Positions 46,616 to 59,719 of a stretch of DNA of 64,000 bases are shown here, one piece after another. Source of the DNA: Glebionis coronaria. Lineage: Eukaryota > Streptophyta > Magnoliopsida > Asterales > Asteraceae. Under the pieces are notes generated by a model, which was not told the DNA's origin, did not search any database, and saw nothing but the letters and a program-made list of their open reading frames with translations. The stretch is from contig CM046875.1 in assembly GCA_025667525.1 (NCBI GenBank), forward strand, positions 528,513,079-528,577,078, written 5' to 3'. The first letter of the stretch is position 1, and each line of letters opens with the position of its first letter. A program made the translations under genes and the position numbers.

Positions 46616-49600
46616 TGATGTGATGAGGAATGTCAGTGTATTTTAATTAGATACGTTATAAAGCAAATTTAGGAAATTACCCTTAGGAAAAGGTAATAAT
46701 CCATAAATAAGCCAAAGACGAATTCAATTAAACACGTGAGCGATCCAAGTTCGTTGTACACAAGGATCTTATGAATTTGAGACGTTTGTTTTAATTCGGA
46801 CAATCGATTTGAATTGGGTTTCGGTTTTTAATCTAAAATTAATCCTACAATTTTTTAATCCTAAGTGCATGAATCGTACCCCAATTAAATTCTAAAAGAT
46901 AATTATTTAAAATTTAAACTTTTAAACTATTTGAAATTAATAATCTATTTAAAATCTATTTAAAATTAATCTGTTAATTAAAAATACTTTTAAACTATTT
47001 AAAATCTAATTAAACAATTTAAAAAACTATTTAAAACTATTTTTATTTAAAACAAAATTAATTAAAAACTAATTTATTTAAAATCTAAATTTTTAAAAAC
47101 AATTTAAATTTCTAAAAATAATAAAATATATATATTTTTATTTATTTATTTATTTATTTATTTAAACTTTATAACATTTATTTAAAACAAATTTTTAAAA
47201 CTTATTAAATGAAAACTTTGTATCTAAAGCTATTTAAAAGCTGTCAGTCAATATTGATTCAAGCTATATTAAATATAGGGACTGTAATTAAACATAAACA
47301 GATGGCTAGAACAATTGGTAACACATTGTGCTCATGACCAGGAGGTCATGGGTTCGAGTCCCATAGTGGACAATTTTTGTGAATATTTTTTTTTGGACGA
47401 TAAAAATCGATTGTGATAGCCACATGAGTGACTTAACTGATGATTTAATTATTTGGGATTTATAAGTGTGACAGATTGATTCACAACCCAAACCAAAAGT
47501 TTGGTTTACTTAATATATGACAGATCAAGTATACTACTTTTATAACAACACAGTCAAGATAATAAATCATTCTATAATTCAGATGAAACAAAATCCAATA
47601 AAAAGTTAAAAATCAGGCAAAAATACCAATTCAAATATAACAATTCCGATAAACTAATAGCAGACTTAATGCATCTCAACAAATACTCAGTGAAGTCACA
47701 AATTAAAAACCAAGCTTCCCTAGATTTATTTAACAAGCAATATTTTGAAACATATCAGTTAAATGAAATTAACATAATACTCATTTTAGTGCTTAAGAAT
47801 AGAAGTTGCCCAAACTTGAATCTAATCAACCTTATAAAATTTATCAGCAGACTAAAGATAATCTGAAATAGAAAATTCAACTTCTAATCAGCAAAATACC
47901 TGTTACTCTAAAGCAAAACGTTTGATAAATCTAATTCAGCACCATCATATAACCAAAACAATCCATCCTCATATAACTGATGCAGTAACTATAAAATAAT
48001 CAGTAAAAGTTCAGCAGACTTAACTATTTATGAATAACAAATAACCAAATCAGTTTATTCACCAATTACTTGACGAACTCCCAAATATTAGCAGGTTTAC
48101 ACTAAACAGAAATAGTATAAAAGACAGATAACAAATAAACATTAAATACCAAAGCAGATTAAAAACTTATTCATTCAAATCAATCTAAACATCACGTCAC
48201 AGAAATTAACTAAATCATTCTAGACATTAAAATCACATAAACATCTTAAACACATTAATCTAAAAACATAAAAATAAAATGAGATGACCTTGTTTAGTAG
48301 ATCCTTTGATGAAGAAGAATGCGCTATACATTCTTTTAAAATCGAAACCAAACCTCCATTACTCGAATCCACCATTCGAACATCAACACCACCAAAACTC
48401 GAACCATTATATCATTTGCACCAGAAACAATACACTTCGATCCAATAACTTGTTTATAAAACTTTCCAGTGGGGAAAGTTTTTCCCTAATTTTTACTTTT
48501 ATTATTTAATAAAAGCTATTAAACAAGCTTAATTAAATAATATTCAATATTATACCAAGATAGATTAAAAGAAGGAAAAATTGCAATTAAACTTTAACAG
48601 TAAGAAAATCGAGACAAATATTCAACTCAAGAGAAACTTTTTATTAATTATAGAAATCTGATTGCAATACTAAGAAAAGAAAACTAAAATTTAATTCCTA
48701 AACCTATTTTAGCATAATAACAGTAAAGTAAAAATTGGATTAAAAATTACACTATAATTGGGGGTTTTTATAAGCAAACTCCTATGCCTACTGATGAAGT
48801 TTGTTGATAGGATCTTCAATCTTGGCCTTTGATTACATCACTCTCTTTCTTCTCTTTGATCCAATGGTGGAGAGATGATCACTAGCACACAGATTGCCAA
48901 CGTGGCATGATTGTGTGCTAGTTGTGCTTTCTCAAATCTGATGTGGCATCTTTTAATTAGGTGGATTGGTTGTTGTGAGGTGTTCTGACCAATCACGGGA
49001 AGGAAATGAGCTACGTCATCCGATTTGGACCATCTTCAAGCTCCGAATTAACAGGGAATTAATTCCAAGCGTGTGTGGCTTCACACGCTTGTAATAAGAA
49101 ACCCCTAATTTAGGTTAATTAGGGTTTGGGGTGGAAAAGTATGGGGACTGGTTATTTTCATTGAGAGAGAAAAGGTAACTTAGGTAGTATCAAAAAGTGA
49201 GAGAGGTGAGTGGGTTAATGTGTTTGACAGAATGAAAAGTGAAAAAGGATTTCACTTTAAGTATTTAACCGTTCATTCTAAACCTAATGGTCCTTCTTCA
49301 CACTTCATGTTTTATTTGTTAAGATATTGGGCTATTGGCCCAATGAATTTCCATCCGTTTCATATGAGTTGTTATTGGGCCATGTTGTGGGCTTGTTTTC
49401 CAAAAGTAAATAATTCTTGCTCCTTAATTGGGCTTTTGGGCCCATTAACCAAAAGTGGGACCCTCAAAGCCCAAATATCTTTCATAAAGTTAAATCCACT
49501 AAAACGAACTCGATTTTTTGCTTTCTTGATATTTCTTCGAATCCCGTGTCGTTTTTGCCGATTTTCATGAACTTCGGTACCTACACACATTAAACAACAA

Positions 49601-49689
49601 AAACACATATACAATGCTATATTTATTCATTTTATGTATATTATGCTTGTTATTTGATATAATTGATATGAGTAATTGTGCTCATATCA
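46616..49689 (-). repeat. Second Athila 3' LTR (3074 bp)
   Basis: In element orientation it starts TGATATGAG and ends CTCATCACATCA. The PPT (GCAAGGGGGAGTT) abuts at 49690-49702. The first 26 bases form a hairpin (TGATATGAG, 8-nt loop, CTCATATCA at 49664-49689). It contains a tRNA-like segment (47301-47374) and (TTTA)n at about 47140-47165. ORFs at 47306-47491, 48306-48509 and 49220-49614 are LTR sequence. Confidence 0.93.
47301..47374 (+). repeat. tRNA-like segment in the Athila 3' LTR
   Basis: It has a B box GGTTCGAGTCC (47351-47361), a T-arm stem ATGGG/CCCAT, an A-box-like TGGCTAGAACAATTGG and a Met-like anticodon loop CTCATGA. The acceptor and anticodon stems do not pair, so it is not a working tRNA. 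It is followed by T runs. It runs antisense to the Athila. Confidence 0.6.
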
Positions 49690-51693
49690 AACTCCCCCTT
49701 GCTAAGCAATTGTCGTGTCCCCACGCAATGATAAAATAAAACTACTAACTACACTTTTATTCAATTTTTGAAACTCTATTTTGCAAAGACATAATGTAAT
49801 GCTTTCATTATTTGAAAAATAACTTTTAGGATCATAAAACTCAAATAGATTCATCGTCCTCGACTTTTCACTTTTCCAAGCCAAGTTTAAAAACAAGATC
49901 ATTGTCAATCATAAGCCCGAATGTTAAGACCACTTATACAAGTAATTTGTGTTAAAATCAATCTCCTTTTATTCCTAATTGTATCTCTAGATTTTAAATT
50001 ATTGTCATTCACCCAAAGGCTCATTTGACTTATTTGATATTTATTAATCCAAAAATGAAGGCAAAAACGGTGTAAACTCAACACTCAAAACCTAACCTCG
50101 ACTTCAAAAACTGTTGTCACTAAAGAAAGCCCACATCAAGGATAACTTAACACATTTGAGGGATAAATCCCCGGATCTGAAATTTGTCTAATAGGACTAC
50201 TTAAAAGCAACAATAAATCCTCCAAAGTCAATTTTGACCTTATTAATGGAGTTAGCAACATTTACATCATACACCTTGAGGCTCTTTAAGATGTAAACGT
50301 GCCCCTTATTTATAATCCACACCCGAAGGCTCCTTGGACAAAAACAAGGGAATTGACATTCACCATCCCACCTTATGGCTCATGATGATGAAGCAATTTT
50401 TATTAAACATGTCCCCATGCCATACACCCTAAGGCTCTAATGACAAGGTTAGTGCTACATGACTCCCACCAGAAGGCTCATAGAGAACATGTTTTTTATT
50501 TATTCTTCTTATTATTATGATATATATAGTAAGCCAAATTTCCGCAATCCCATGATCAAAAGTCTATGACGCTGACACCCTTAATGTGTTCTTACTTTAA
50601 TTACAAGGGAAGAAAAATTAGGAGTTACGAGTTAAGATATTAAGCCTAAACCGCTAAAAACTTTATTTATTAAGCAATTAATTATTCAAGCGTGGAAAAT
50701 AAATACGAGGAGATTAAATCAAACACAAAAAATACTTATACAAGGAAGAATTAACCTTAAAAACTTATGATTAAACTTTATCATCTCTTGTTCTCCATAT
50801 TGTAAAATTTCAAAAATGTGAAATTAATGGATACTTAGCCAATTAAATCAAAGTTTTGGGTTTTCAAGTCATCTATAGGATCTTGCATTTTCTTAGACTT
50901 TTCCAAGTTTGAATTTGTGTTTTAAAGTTCCCTTGATAAACGAATTTCTAGGATCAATTATATGAACTTACGAAAAGTTCTCGTTCTTAACCCGTATGAG
51001 TTAAGACTTTCGCGTATTAAAATTCCCTATATAAAAGCCTAGCAAAACTTGATTTAAACACGTTAAGGAAAAAGCTAAGGTAAAAACCGAGTAGAGTCAA
51101 AAACTATTTTTATTTTCACCAACGGAAAGCCTACATTTGTGTCAAAACCACTTATTTTCTTTATTAATAAACACAAAATAACACTAAAAATTTAATTTTT
51201 TTATGAAAAACAAGAAAAACGATTACGTTTAGACACGACAAAAGCAATTGCAAGCGATTATATCGATTGACTCCCCCATGCTAAAACCAAACATTGTCCT
51301 TAATGTTTCTTAGCTCAAGAGTAACACCCCTTGCTAAAACACGAAGAGTCTAATGCAAAAGTCCTAACATAGAAAGAGCACGCAAATCTATAAGCCGTTT
51401 ATTAATTATGCTTCAAGATAAAACGTTAGTCGATAAAAATCAAAGGATAGAGAGTGCCCCTTTTTGACAATCAAAGAATGGAAGATCGAGTGGACCGGCA
51501 AAAATCGAACACGAGAGTCTTCAATGATTAGGGTCGTACCTAAGATTCACAAAACAACAAAACACGAGCACGAGCTTGAAAGACCAAGCCTTATTAATGT
51601 TAGAAAATAGAAAGAAGATAGAATGTATGGGACTCCCCCACAAGGCACCTTGTTTTTGTTAACCGAGTCATGAGCTCGACTCGATCCCCGCAT
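49690..51693 (-). other. Second Athila 3' non-coding region
   Basis: There is no env-like ORF. It carries the terminal PPT, an internal PPT-like block near 51270-51310 (ATTAAGGACAATG, then GGGGGAG), the shared block at 50848-51085 with the stem-loop at 50964-51025, and repeats of 'aaggctc' between about 49990 and 50480. Confidence 0.8.
50964..51025 (-). ncRNA. Predicted RNA stem-loop, second Athila
   Basis: GCGAAAG pairs with CTTTTCG and TCTTAAC with GTTAAGA in element orientation, as in 14156-14219. The loop reads TCATACG here and TCTCACG there. The outer stem is weaker. Confidence 0.5.
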
Positions 51694-52930
51694 TCATTGG
51701 TCCTTAGGGAAAGTTTGAAGATCCGAAACAACCTCCGTAGGTATGTCCCCTCCAAAGTAATGTTTCACACGATGACCATTCACCTTAAAGTTAGGCCCGT
51801 CTTTTTGAGCAAGCTTAACAGTGCCATAAGGGAAAACTTGTGAAATAGTGAATGGTCCGGACCAACGGGATTTAAGCTTGCCCGAGAAAATCTTAAGTCT
51901 AGAGTTGAATAAAAGGACTTGATCACCAACATTGAAAATGCGGTTTTTGATCTTAGAGTCATGAATCCTCTTAGTCTTCTCTTTATAGATCAAAGAATTT
52001 TCGTAAGCTTGATCCCTTAATTCACTTAGTTCATTTAATTGAACCTTGCAATGATCACCCGCGGTCCTCAAATCAAAGTTACAATGCTTAAGAACCCAAT
52101 ACGCCTTATGTTCGAGTTCAATTGGCAAGTGGCATGCCTTTCCGTAGACCAACCTAAATGGTGTACAACCAATTGGCGTCTTGTAAGCCGTACTGAAAGC
52201 CCACAATGCATCGTCCAATTTATCCGACCATGAAGTGCGATTTTCTCCAATAGAACGCTCCAAAATCCTCTTAAGAGCTCGGTTTGAAACCTCCACTTGA
52301 CCACTCGTTTGATGGTGATAAGCCGTCGAAAGTCGATGAGTGACACCATATTTCTTTAGAACTTTTTCAAATTGTTCATTACAAAAATGGGTCCCATGAT
52401 CACTTATTATAGCCCGTGGAGTTCCAAACCAAGCGAAGAGTTGTTTCAAAAATTTCACCACAACTAGAGCATCATTCGTAGGCAAAGCCTTATCTTCAAC
52501 CCATTTAGACAAATAGTCCACAGCTACGAGATATACTTGTTTCCTTTCGATGATGGAAATGGCCCCATAAAATCTATCCCTCAAATGTCAAAGATTTCAC
52601 AAACTTGGATAATGTTTTGAGGCATTTCATCCCTTTGTGAATTCTTTCCTTGACGTTGACAAGCATCACAAGTGTTGAGAAAGTCTTGGGCATCATGATA
52701 TATGAAAGGCCAAAAGAAACCAGCATCAAAGACTTTCTTTGCGGTGGCATTGGCACCATGATGTCCCCCAGTGGGTCCCTCATGACAAGATTTAAGAATA
52801 TCTTGAGCTTCCTTGCCAAACACGCACCTACGAATCACTTGATCCGCGTACACTCGAAACAAATAGGGGTCGTCCCAAAAGTAATAGGATATATCCTTAA
52901 AAAAACTTTCGTTTTTGTTGCGACGACATA
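51694..52930 (-). pseudogene. Second Athila integrase
   Basis: The zinc region is [16 protein letters not shown] ... [10 protein letters not shown]. The first catalytic Asp is in GIDFMGPFP, preceded by a TGA replacing Trp (EIFDI-stop). A frameshift after GPFPSSKG moves into the frame with D in IISDHGTHF and E in SGQVEVS. The C-terminal end is complete (NFKVNGHRVKHYFGGDIPTEVV ... KDQ, stop at 51694). It shows what the first Athila's integrase has lost at its C-terminus. Confidence 0.92.
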
Positions 52931-54600
52931 CCCTTGATCACAAACTTCCCCGTATGGTAATTTGCAATGTCCGCAAACCATGGGATACTATCATCACCAC
53001 GAAAAGCAATCATACCAAGAGTCTCGAGAAGAAATGTTTCATTAATTTCCTTGTTCTCTCGATTGCTTTGGTGAGGTTTCTCAAGTCGAGATAAATGATC
53101 GGCCGCGAGATTCTCGGCTCATTTTTTGTCTAGAATTTTGACATTAAATTCTTGAAGGAGGAGAATCCACCGGAGCAACCTCGGATTTGCATCTTGTTTA
53201 TTAAGAAGATATTTGATAGCTGAGTGGTCCGTATACACTATGGTTTTAGACAAGACGAGGTATGGTCTAAACTTTTCAAAAGCATACACAACGGAAAGTA
53301 ACTCCTTTTCCGTTGTAGTGTACTTAGTTTGAGCATCCGTCATAGTCTTACTTGCATAGTGTATAGGCGAGAAATGTTTTGTCTTATGTTTCCCCAAAAC
53401 TGCACCTACCGCGTATTCACTAGCATCACACATAATTTCAAAAGGTAGGTCCCAATCCGGAGCAACTAAAATCAGTGATTCGGTTAATTTCCTTTTAAGC
53501 ATCTCAAAGGCTTTGATGCACTCATGCGAAAAGAGGAATGGAGTCTCTTTTTCCAAAAGATGGATCATAGGCCGAGCTATCTTAGAGAAGTCTTGGATAA
53601 AACGTCTATAGAAGCCGGCATGGCCAAGAAAACTCCTAACTCCCTTAACGGTGGTGGGTGGAGGTAATTTGACAATCACGTCATTTTAGCCCTATCAACC
53701 TCAATACCGGCCTTAGAGATCTTATGTCCTAACACAATTCCTTCTTTGCACATGAAATGACATTTTTCATAGTTAAGCACGAGATTTGTTTCCTCACAAC
53801 GTTGCAACATTCTTTCCAAGTTAGAGAGACATGAAGTGAAAGACTCCCCAAAAACCGAGAAATCATCCATAAAGACTTCCATGGTTTTCTCGATCATATC
53901 ATGGAAAATAGCCATCATACACCTTTGGAACGTCCCCGAAGCTTTGCATAACCCAAAAGGCATTCTTCGATAAGCAAATGTTCCATATGGACATGTGAAT
54001 GTGGTCTTTTCTTGATCACGAGGGTATATAGGAATTTGGAAATAGCCGGAAAATCCATCCAAAAAGCAATAGAATTCATTTCCCGCTAGTATCTCTAACA
54101 TTTGATCCATAAAAGGTAATGGAAAATGATCCTTCCTAGTGGCATCATTAAGCTTCCTATAGTCGATACAAACACGCCAACCGGTCACAAGTCTAGTAGG
54201 AATCAATTCACTATCCTCATTAGTAACAACAGTCATTCCTCCTTTCTATGGAACACAATGCACGGGACTAACCCATGGGCTATCGGAGATAGGGTAGATC
54301 ATTCCGGTATCTAGAAGTTTCATAACTTCCTTTTTTATCACCTCATGAATATTTAGATTAACCCTTCTTTGATTTTGGATAGCGGGTTTATAATCTTCCT
54401 CCATCAAAATTTTATGAGTACAAAATTTTGGATCAATACCCTTAATGTCGGAGATTTTCCATGCAATGGCCCGTTTATATTTCTTAAGCACCTTAATAAG
54501 TTCATCCTTTTCATTTTCCTTTAATCCCTTAGCAATAATCACCGGTAACTTATCCGTTCCTTCAAGAAAATCATACTCCAAATGAGTGGGAAGTTCCTTA
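52931..54600 (-). pseudogene. Second Athila reverse transcriptase and RNase H
   Basis: RT begins at SDSPWVSPVHCVP followed by TAG in place of Lys (about 54246). Then come TGWRVCIDYRKLND, PLPFMDQMLE, FMDDFSVFGES (catalytic Asp pair) and LGHKISKAGIE. A one-base loss near 53680 shifts the frame before [12 protein letters not shown]. RNase H has [11 protein letters not shown], then TGA replacing Gly after ILDKK (about 53119) and [12 protein letters not shown]. The N-terminal RT section 54246-54600 is in frame with the linker. The spacing is the same as in the first Athila. Confidence 0.92.
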
Positions 54601-54604
54601 AGTT

Positions 54605-57275
54605 CTAATTCGGGTGCTTCTTCAATAGATGTTTCCACTTTATCTCATTTTCATTCACAACTTTTAAATCCATAGGTGGCGATTCAAAAGGATCTTCATT
54701 CAAAAAGGCTTCAAGCAAATCGGTATCTCCCTCCATATCATGATAATCTTCATCATATGTAGATGGCAAATTCGGTGTGCTAAGAAAAGCATCCACCTCC
54801 TCCAAGATAAAATCACTAGCCCCAAATGGAGTAAGGGGTGGAGACGAAAGGGCAATAATAGGATCCGATAAAGAAGGATTGCCACTTTCGGAATTAGCCG
54901 AGAATCCAAGCACTTCTTGAGTATATTCTTCACAAGCAACACCAATCACATCGATTTGATTAATTGACTCCTCGTAATACTTGGAAGAATATTTAGAGAT
55001 ATGACCAATATCAAACGTGATATTTTCATCATCAACTCTTAAAGTCAATTTCCCCGCTTTCATGTCAACTAAAGCACTAGCCGTCATAAAAAACGGTCTT
55101 CCCAAAATAAGTGGTACACGAGAATCTTCGGGATAATCGAAAACTATAAAATCCGTTGGAAAGACGAGTTTCCCTACTTTGACAAACACATCCTCGGCTA
55201 TACCTTTTGGAAAGTCGGTCGATCGATCCGCTAGCTTGAGAGTCATCTTAGTAGGTGTAAGCTCGGGAAGTGATAACCTTTTCCACACGAAAAGAGGCAT
55301 CAAATTAATGCTAGCGCCAAGATTGGCTAATTCTAAACATTCTTCCATATTAGGAAAATCACATGGTATCAAAAACTTGCCCGGGTCTCCAAGCTTTTTG
55401 GGAAGCTTTTGTGTAAGAACCGCGGAACAATTAGCATCTAAAGATGTAGACACTTCAACCAATTTCCCTTTATCGTTCATCAATTTCTTAATAGTCGAAG
55501 CAAACTTAGGCATGTAAAGCAATGCATCCGCGAAACTAACATTGATATAAAGATTCTTAAACATCTCTAGAAAAGTATTCATTTGAGCATTGGTCTTTTC
55601 GTGGAGCTTCTCTTGGTTAAGTCTCGAAGGGTAGGGTAGTGTGGGTTTAGTCTTTGGAAACTCGGGTTCCGGAATAGGAAATTGGTCTACCTTTGGTGGG
55701 TTAGGAATTTCCTTTTCTTTAACCACCTCGGGTTCTTGCTCCACTTCCCTCACCGGAGAGGTACTCACATATGGAAGCAAAGGTCCGTCTAAAGCCTTCC
55801 CACTACGTGTGGTTATAGATTTCATCTCACCCTTCGGGTTTGAAATGGTGTTGCTAGGTAAGCCACCCGAAGACGAGGAAGGTTTGTTCATTATAGCCTC
55901 AAACATCGAAAGTATTTTGTTCTCAAACTTAGCTTGATTCCCCTCAATACGGTTTTGGTTTTGTTCCAATCTTTGTTGATTAAGCTCAATCTTGTTATTT
56001 TGCCCTTTGATCGAATTGTGAAAATCGAGTTTCAAAGTATTCATTTGTCCTTGAATATTGTTTTGAAAAGCTTTCAAATTTGCCTCATTTGTTTTGATGT
56101 AGCTTGACAAATCATTTTGATTGTTGTTGTGAAAACCTTGATTGTTTTGATTAGCATGAAATCCATTTCCTTGATTGAAATTCCCTTGGTTACCACGGTT
56201 AAAATTATTCCCATTGTTTCCATTGTTGTACCTATTTTGAACCGGAGGAAAACCCGGTGGAGAAACATGATTTTGACGAGGAGCTTGACCGTTAGGGCCA
56301 TAAGTTCCCGTCGCGGCAAAAGCACTAGCTTGATCAAACCCCGTGGTTGAACAAGCATAATTCGGATGTGCTCCACCACATGATACAAAAAAATTCTCAA
56401 CCATATTAATCGTTCCATGAGGATTCTTCCTAATCTCATTCAAAATCGTGTCAATCTTAGAGTCTAATCTAGCAATCTCGGTATTAGAAGAATTCACATT
56501 GGAAACAACCGGTGCGTTTCGTGAATATTGCACTCTAGACTTATTTTTAATGATACCACACGCGTCTCTCGGAGTTTTTCTTAAAAGATTACCACCCGAA
56601 GCGGCATTTAAAGAATATTTGTTCAACCATATTAAGTCCATTATAAAAAGTATTGATTTGGTGTAATTCCGAGATACCGTGATGTGGACATTGTCTTAAC
56701 AAATTTTTAAACCTTTCCCAAGCATCTCCAAACTATTCATGCACTTTTTGTTCAAATCTAGTGATCTCATTTTTAAAGTGAGTTGTTTTAGATGGTGGAA
56801 AAAAGTAATTCATGAACTTAGACACTAAATCATCCCATGTCAAAATCGAACCCGGTGGTTCTTTTTCATACCAACGTTTAGCATTCCCCTCGAGCGAGTA
56901 CGGAAAAAGCATGAGCTTAATCGCGTCATTTGGCACATCTCTAAACTTGAGAGTCGAGGTAATACGAAGAAAATTCCGAATGTGAGAGTGAGGGTTATCG
57001 GTCTCATTGGCACGAAATTGGTCGGCACGAATGAGTGATAAAAGACCCGTCTTAATCTCATAATGATCCGCCAAAATAGCCGGCACAACGATTACTTCCC
57101 CATACCCTTCGGTGGGTGCACAGAGCAATTCCTCCATTGCTCGGTTATCGGCCATCTCTACAACAATAGGTGGAAACTCGGGTTCCACTATTCGTTGTTG
57201 ACGATTTCTATTTCTACGAGGAATGTTTTCAAGCCTATCGTGATTAATCAAAATTCGAGTAGAACGTAATTGCAT
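54605..57275 (-). pseudogene. Second Athila gag and protease
   Basis: Gag starts at the ATG at 57275 (MQLRSTRILINHDRLENIPR). The capsid region shows HSHIRNFLRITSTLKF, LFPYSLEGNAKRWYEKEPPGS and MNYFFPPSKT, with a stop after EQKVHE (about 56733). It continues from about 56641. The knuckle reads FVSCGGAHPNYAC, so the first Cys is Phe. An Asn/Gln-rich stretch follows, then GEMKSITTRSGKA. The protease site is ANLGASINLMPLF, with Asn where the first Athila has the catalytic Asp (DLGAS). The second protease motif PLILGRPFF is present. An acidic linker leads to RT. Confidence 0.9.
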
Positions 57276-57454
57276 AAACCAACGTGATGAGAATTTAGAG
57301 GGTTGAAGAAAAGAAATTAGATAAGAAGAAGATTATTTTTGGTATTTTATTTGGTATTGCTCAATCAAAAAGATTGATAAAAACAAGGAATAAGGATAAT
57401 TACTATGGAAGTAATCTACCCTCGGTCGACTTTGAAACCTAGGTGAAAACCTAA
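57276..57454 (-). other. Second Athila leader, gag-proximal part
   Basis: No genes. The leader continues at 59720-60185 after the foldback element. TAA at 57452-57454 is the left target duplication of that element. Confidence 0.7.
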
Positions 57455-57704
57455 GGGGCTGTTTAGTTGGAGAAAATTCTCCCACTTTTCTAGAAAAAAT
57501 TTCATTTGAAAAATGAAAAATAGAAAACCTCTTTAGCAACATCATTTTTCAATATTTTTAAAAAATTACAAAATTTGTATAGAAAATTAGAAAACTCCAT
57601 TTTACCCTTTTCTAAATTTTCACCTCATACTCTCAATTGTTTTATTTAACCCATTTCAATAACACGTTACTATATTCAGTATTCACCGTTCATCATTATT
57701 TTTA

Positions 57705-58612
57705 CATTTTCGTCAGAAAATTTGCGTTTTCGTCAGTAAATTTACGTTTTCGTCTGTAAATTTACGTTTTCGTCAGTAAATTTACGTTTTTATCAGAAAA
57801 TTTACGTTTTCGTCAGAAAATTTACGCTTTAGTCAGAAAATTTACGTTTTCGTCAGAAATTTACGTTTTCGTCTGTAAATTTACGTTTCCATCATAAAAT
57901 TTACGTTTTCGTCAGAAAATTTACGTTTTCGTCAGAAAATTTACCTTTTCGTCTGTAAATTTAAGTTTTCATCTGTAAATTTACGTTTTCATCAAACAAT
58001 TTATGTTTTCGTCAGAAAATTTACGTTTTCGTCTGTAAATTTACGTTTTCGTCTATAAATTTACGTTTTCGTGAGAAACTTTACGTTTTCGCCAGTAAAT
58101 TCAGATTTTCGTGAGAAAATTTACGTTTTCGTCAGAAAATTTACGTTTTCGTCTATAAATTTACGTTTTCGTCAGAAAATTTACGTTTCCGTCATAAAAT
58201 TTACGTTTTCGTCAGAAAATTTACGTTATCGTCTGTAAATTTACATTTTCGTCTGTAAATTGACGTTTTCGTCTGTAAATTTAAGTTTTCGTCAGAAAAT
58301 TTACGTTTTCGTCAAAAAATTTGCGTTTTTAGCAGAAAATTTACGTTTTCGTCTGTGAAATTTATGTTTTCGTCAGTAAATTTACGTTTTCGTCTATAAG
58401 TTTACATTGTCGTCAGAAAATTTACGTTTTCGTCAAAAATTTATGTTTCCGTCAGTACATTTACGTTTTCGTCAGTAAATTTACGTTTTCGTCAGTAAGT
58501 ATATGTTTTTGTTTGTAAATTTACGTTTTTGTCAGTAAATTAACGTTTTCGTTAGTAAATTTACGTTTTCGTTAATAAATTTACGTTTTCGTCAGTAAAT
58601 TTAAGTTTAAAA
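57705..58612 (+). repeat. Tandem array, arm 1
   Basis: About 45 units of ~20 bp read AAATTTACGTTTTCGTC plus AGA, AGT or TGT. The three spacer variants are mixed along the array. Occasional 19- and 21-bp units and point changes occur. Confidence 0.92.
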
Positions 58613-58615
58613 TTT

Positions 58616-59530
58616 TAAGACGAAAACGTAAATTTACAGACGAAAACGTAAACTAATTTTTGACAAAAAAGTAAATTTATTGACGAAAACGTAAATTTAC
58701 AGACGAAAACGTAAATTTACAGACGAAAACGTAAATTTACTGACGAAAACGTAAATTTACTGACAAAAAAGTAATTTTTTGACGAAAACGTAAATTTACT
58801 GACGAAAAAGTAAATTTTTGACGAAAACGTAAATTTGCTTACGAAAACGTAAATTTACAGACGAGAACGTAAATTTACAGACGAGAACGTAAATTACTGA
58901 CGAAAACCTAAATTTACTGACGGAAACGTAAATTTACTGACGGAAACGTCAATTTTTGACGAAAACGTAAATTTTCTGACGAAAACTTAAATTTACAGAC
59001 GAAAACGTAAATTTACTTGCGAAAACGTAAATTTTCTGACGAAAACATAAATTTACTGACAAAAAAGTAAATTTTTGACGAAAACGTAAATTTACTGACG
59101 AAAACCTAAATTTACAGACGAGAACGTAAAATTACTGACGAAAACGTAAACTTACTGACGGAAACGTAAATTTTTGACGAAAACGTAATTTTTCTGACGA
59201 AAACGTAAATTTATTGACGAAAACGTAAATTTACAGAGGAAAACGTAAATTTTTAACGAAAACGTAAATTTTTAACGAAAACGTAAATTTTCTGACGAAA
59301 ACGTAAATTTACTGACGAAAACGTAAATCTATAGAAAAAACGTAAAATTACTAACGAAAACGTAAATATACTGACGAAAACGTAAATTTATAGACAAAAA
59401 GGTAATAAAACTGATGAAAACGTAAAAAAACTAATTAAAACGTAAAAAAAATTACGAAAATATGAAAAAAGAAGACGGGAAAAAACAGACGAAAACGTAA
59501 AAAAAAAACTATCAAAAACGTGAAAAAAAT
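58616..59530 (-). repeat. Tandem array, arm 2 (inverted)
   Basis: Same unit on the other strand (GACGAAAACGTAAATTT on the plus strand), about 45 units. Degeneration increases towards 59400-59530, with units such as AACTAATTAAAACGT. Confidence 0.92.
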
Positions 59531-59719
59531 TTGATCATGAAAAAACTGGTTGAAAATAGTTTCATTTAAACATTGTTTATTTTTTTAGGAAATGAAAAAT
59601 ATTATCTAAACAAGTTTTCAAAATTCTCAACTCTTTTCTTGAAAAGAAAAGTCTTTTCTGTTCTTGAAAATTAGAAACAGAAAATTATGAAAAGTTTTCC
59701 ACAACTATACAGCCCCTAA

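Larger units (their letters stand above)
57455..59716. mobile_element. Foldback DNA element with inverted tandem arrays, 2.26 kb
   Basis: Ends are GGGGCTGTTTAGTTG...CAACTATACAGCCCC, with TAA on both sides (57452-57454 and 59717-59719). The TAA duplication and the GGGNCTGTTT-type ends fit PIF/Harbinger (Tourist-like) MITEs. The interior is not ordinary MITE sequence. From about 57705 it is a ~20-bp tandem array, and at about 58613 the array continues in reverse complement to about 59530. There is no coding capacity. The subterminal 120-150 bp on each side are also partly inverted copies of each other. Confidence 0.85.

Noticed and set aside
47301..47374. Functional tRNA-Met gene
   Set aside because: The acceptor and anticodon stems do not pair; only the A/B boxes and T-arm are tRNA-like.
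49220..49570. 116-codon ORF in the Athila 3' LTR
   Set aside because: It is LTR sequence; the same stretch occurs in the other LTR (63790-64000) with changes that do not preserve a protein.
57705..59530. CRISPR-like look of the regular array
   Set aside because: There are no unique spacers, the units are contiguous and diverged, the array inverts at the centre, and the DNA is a plant genome.
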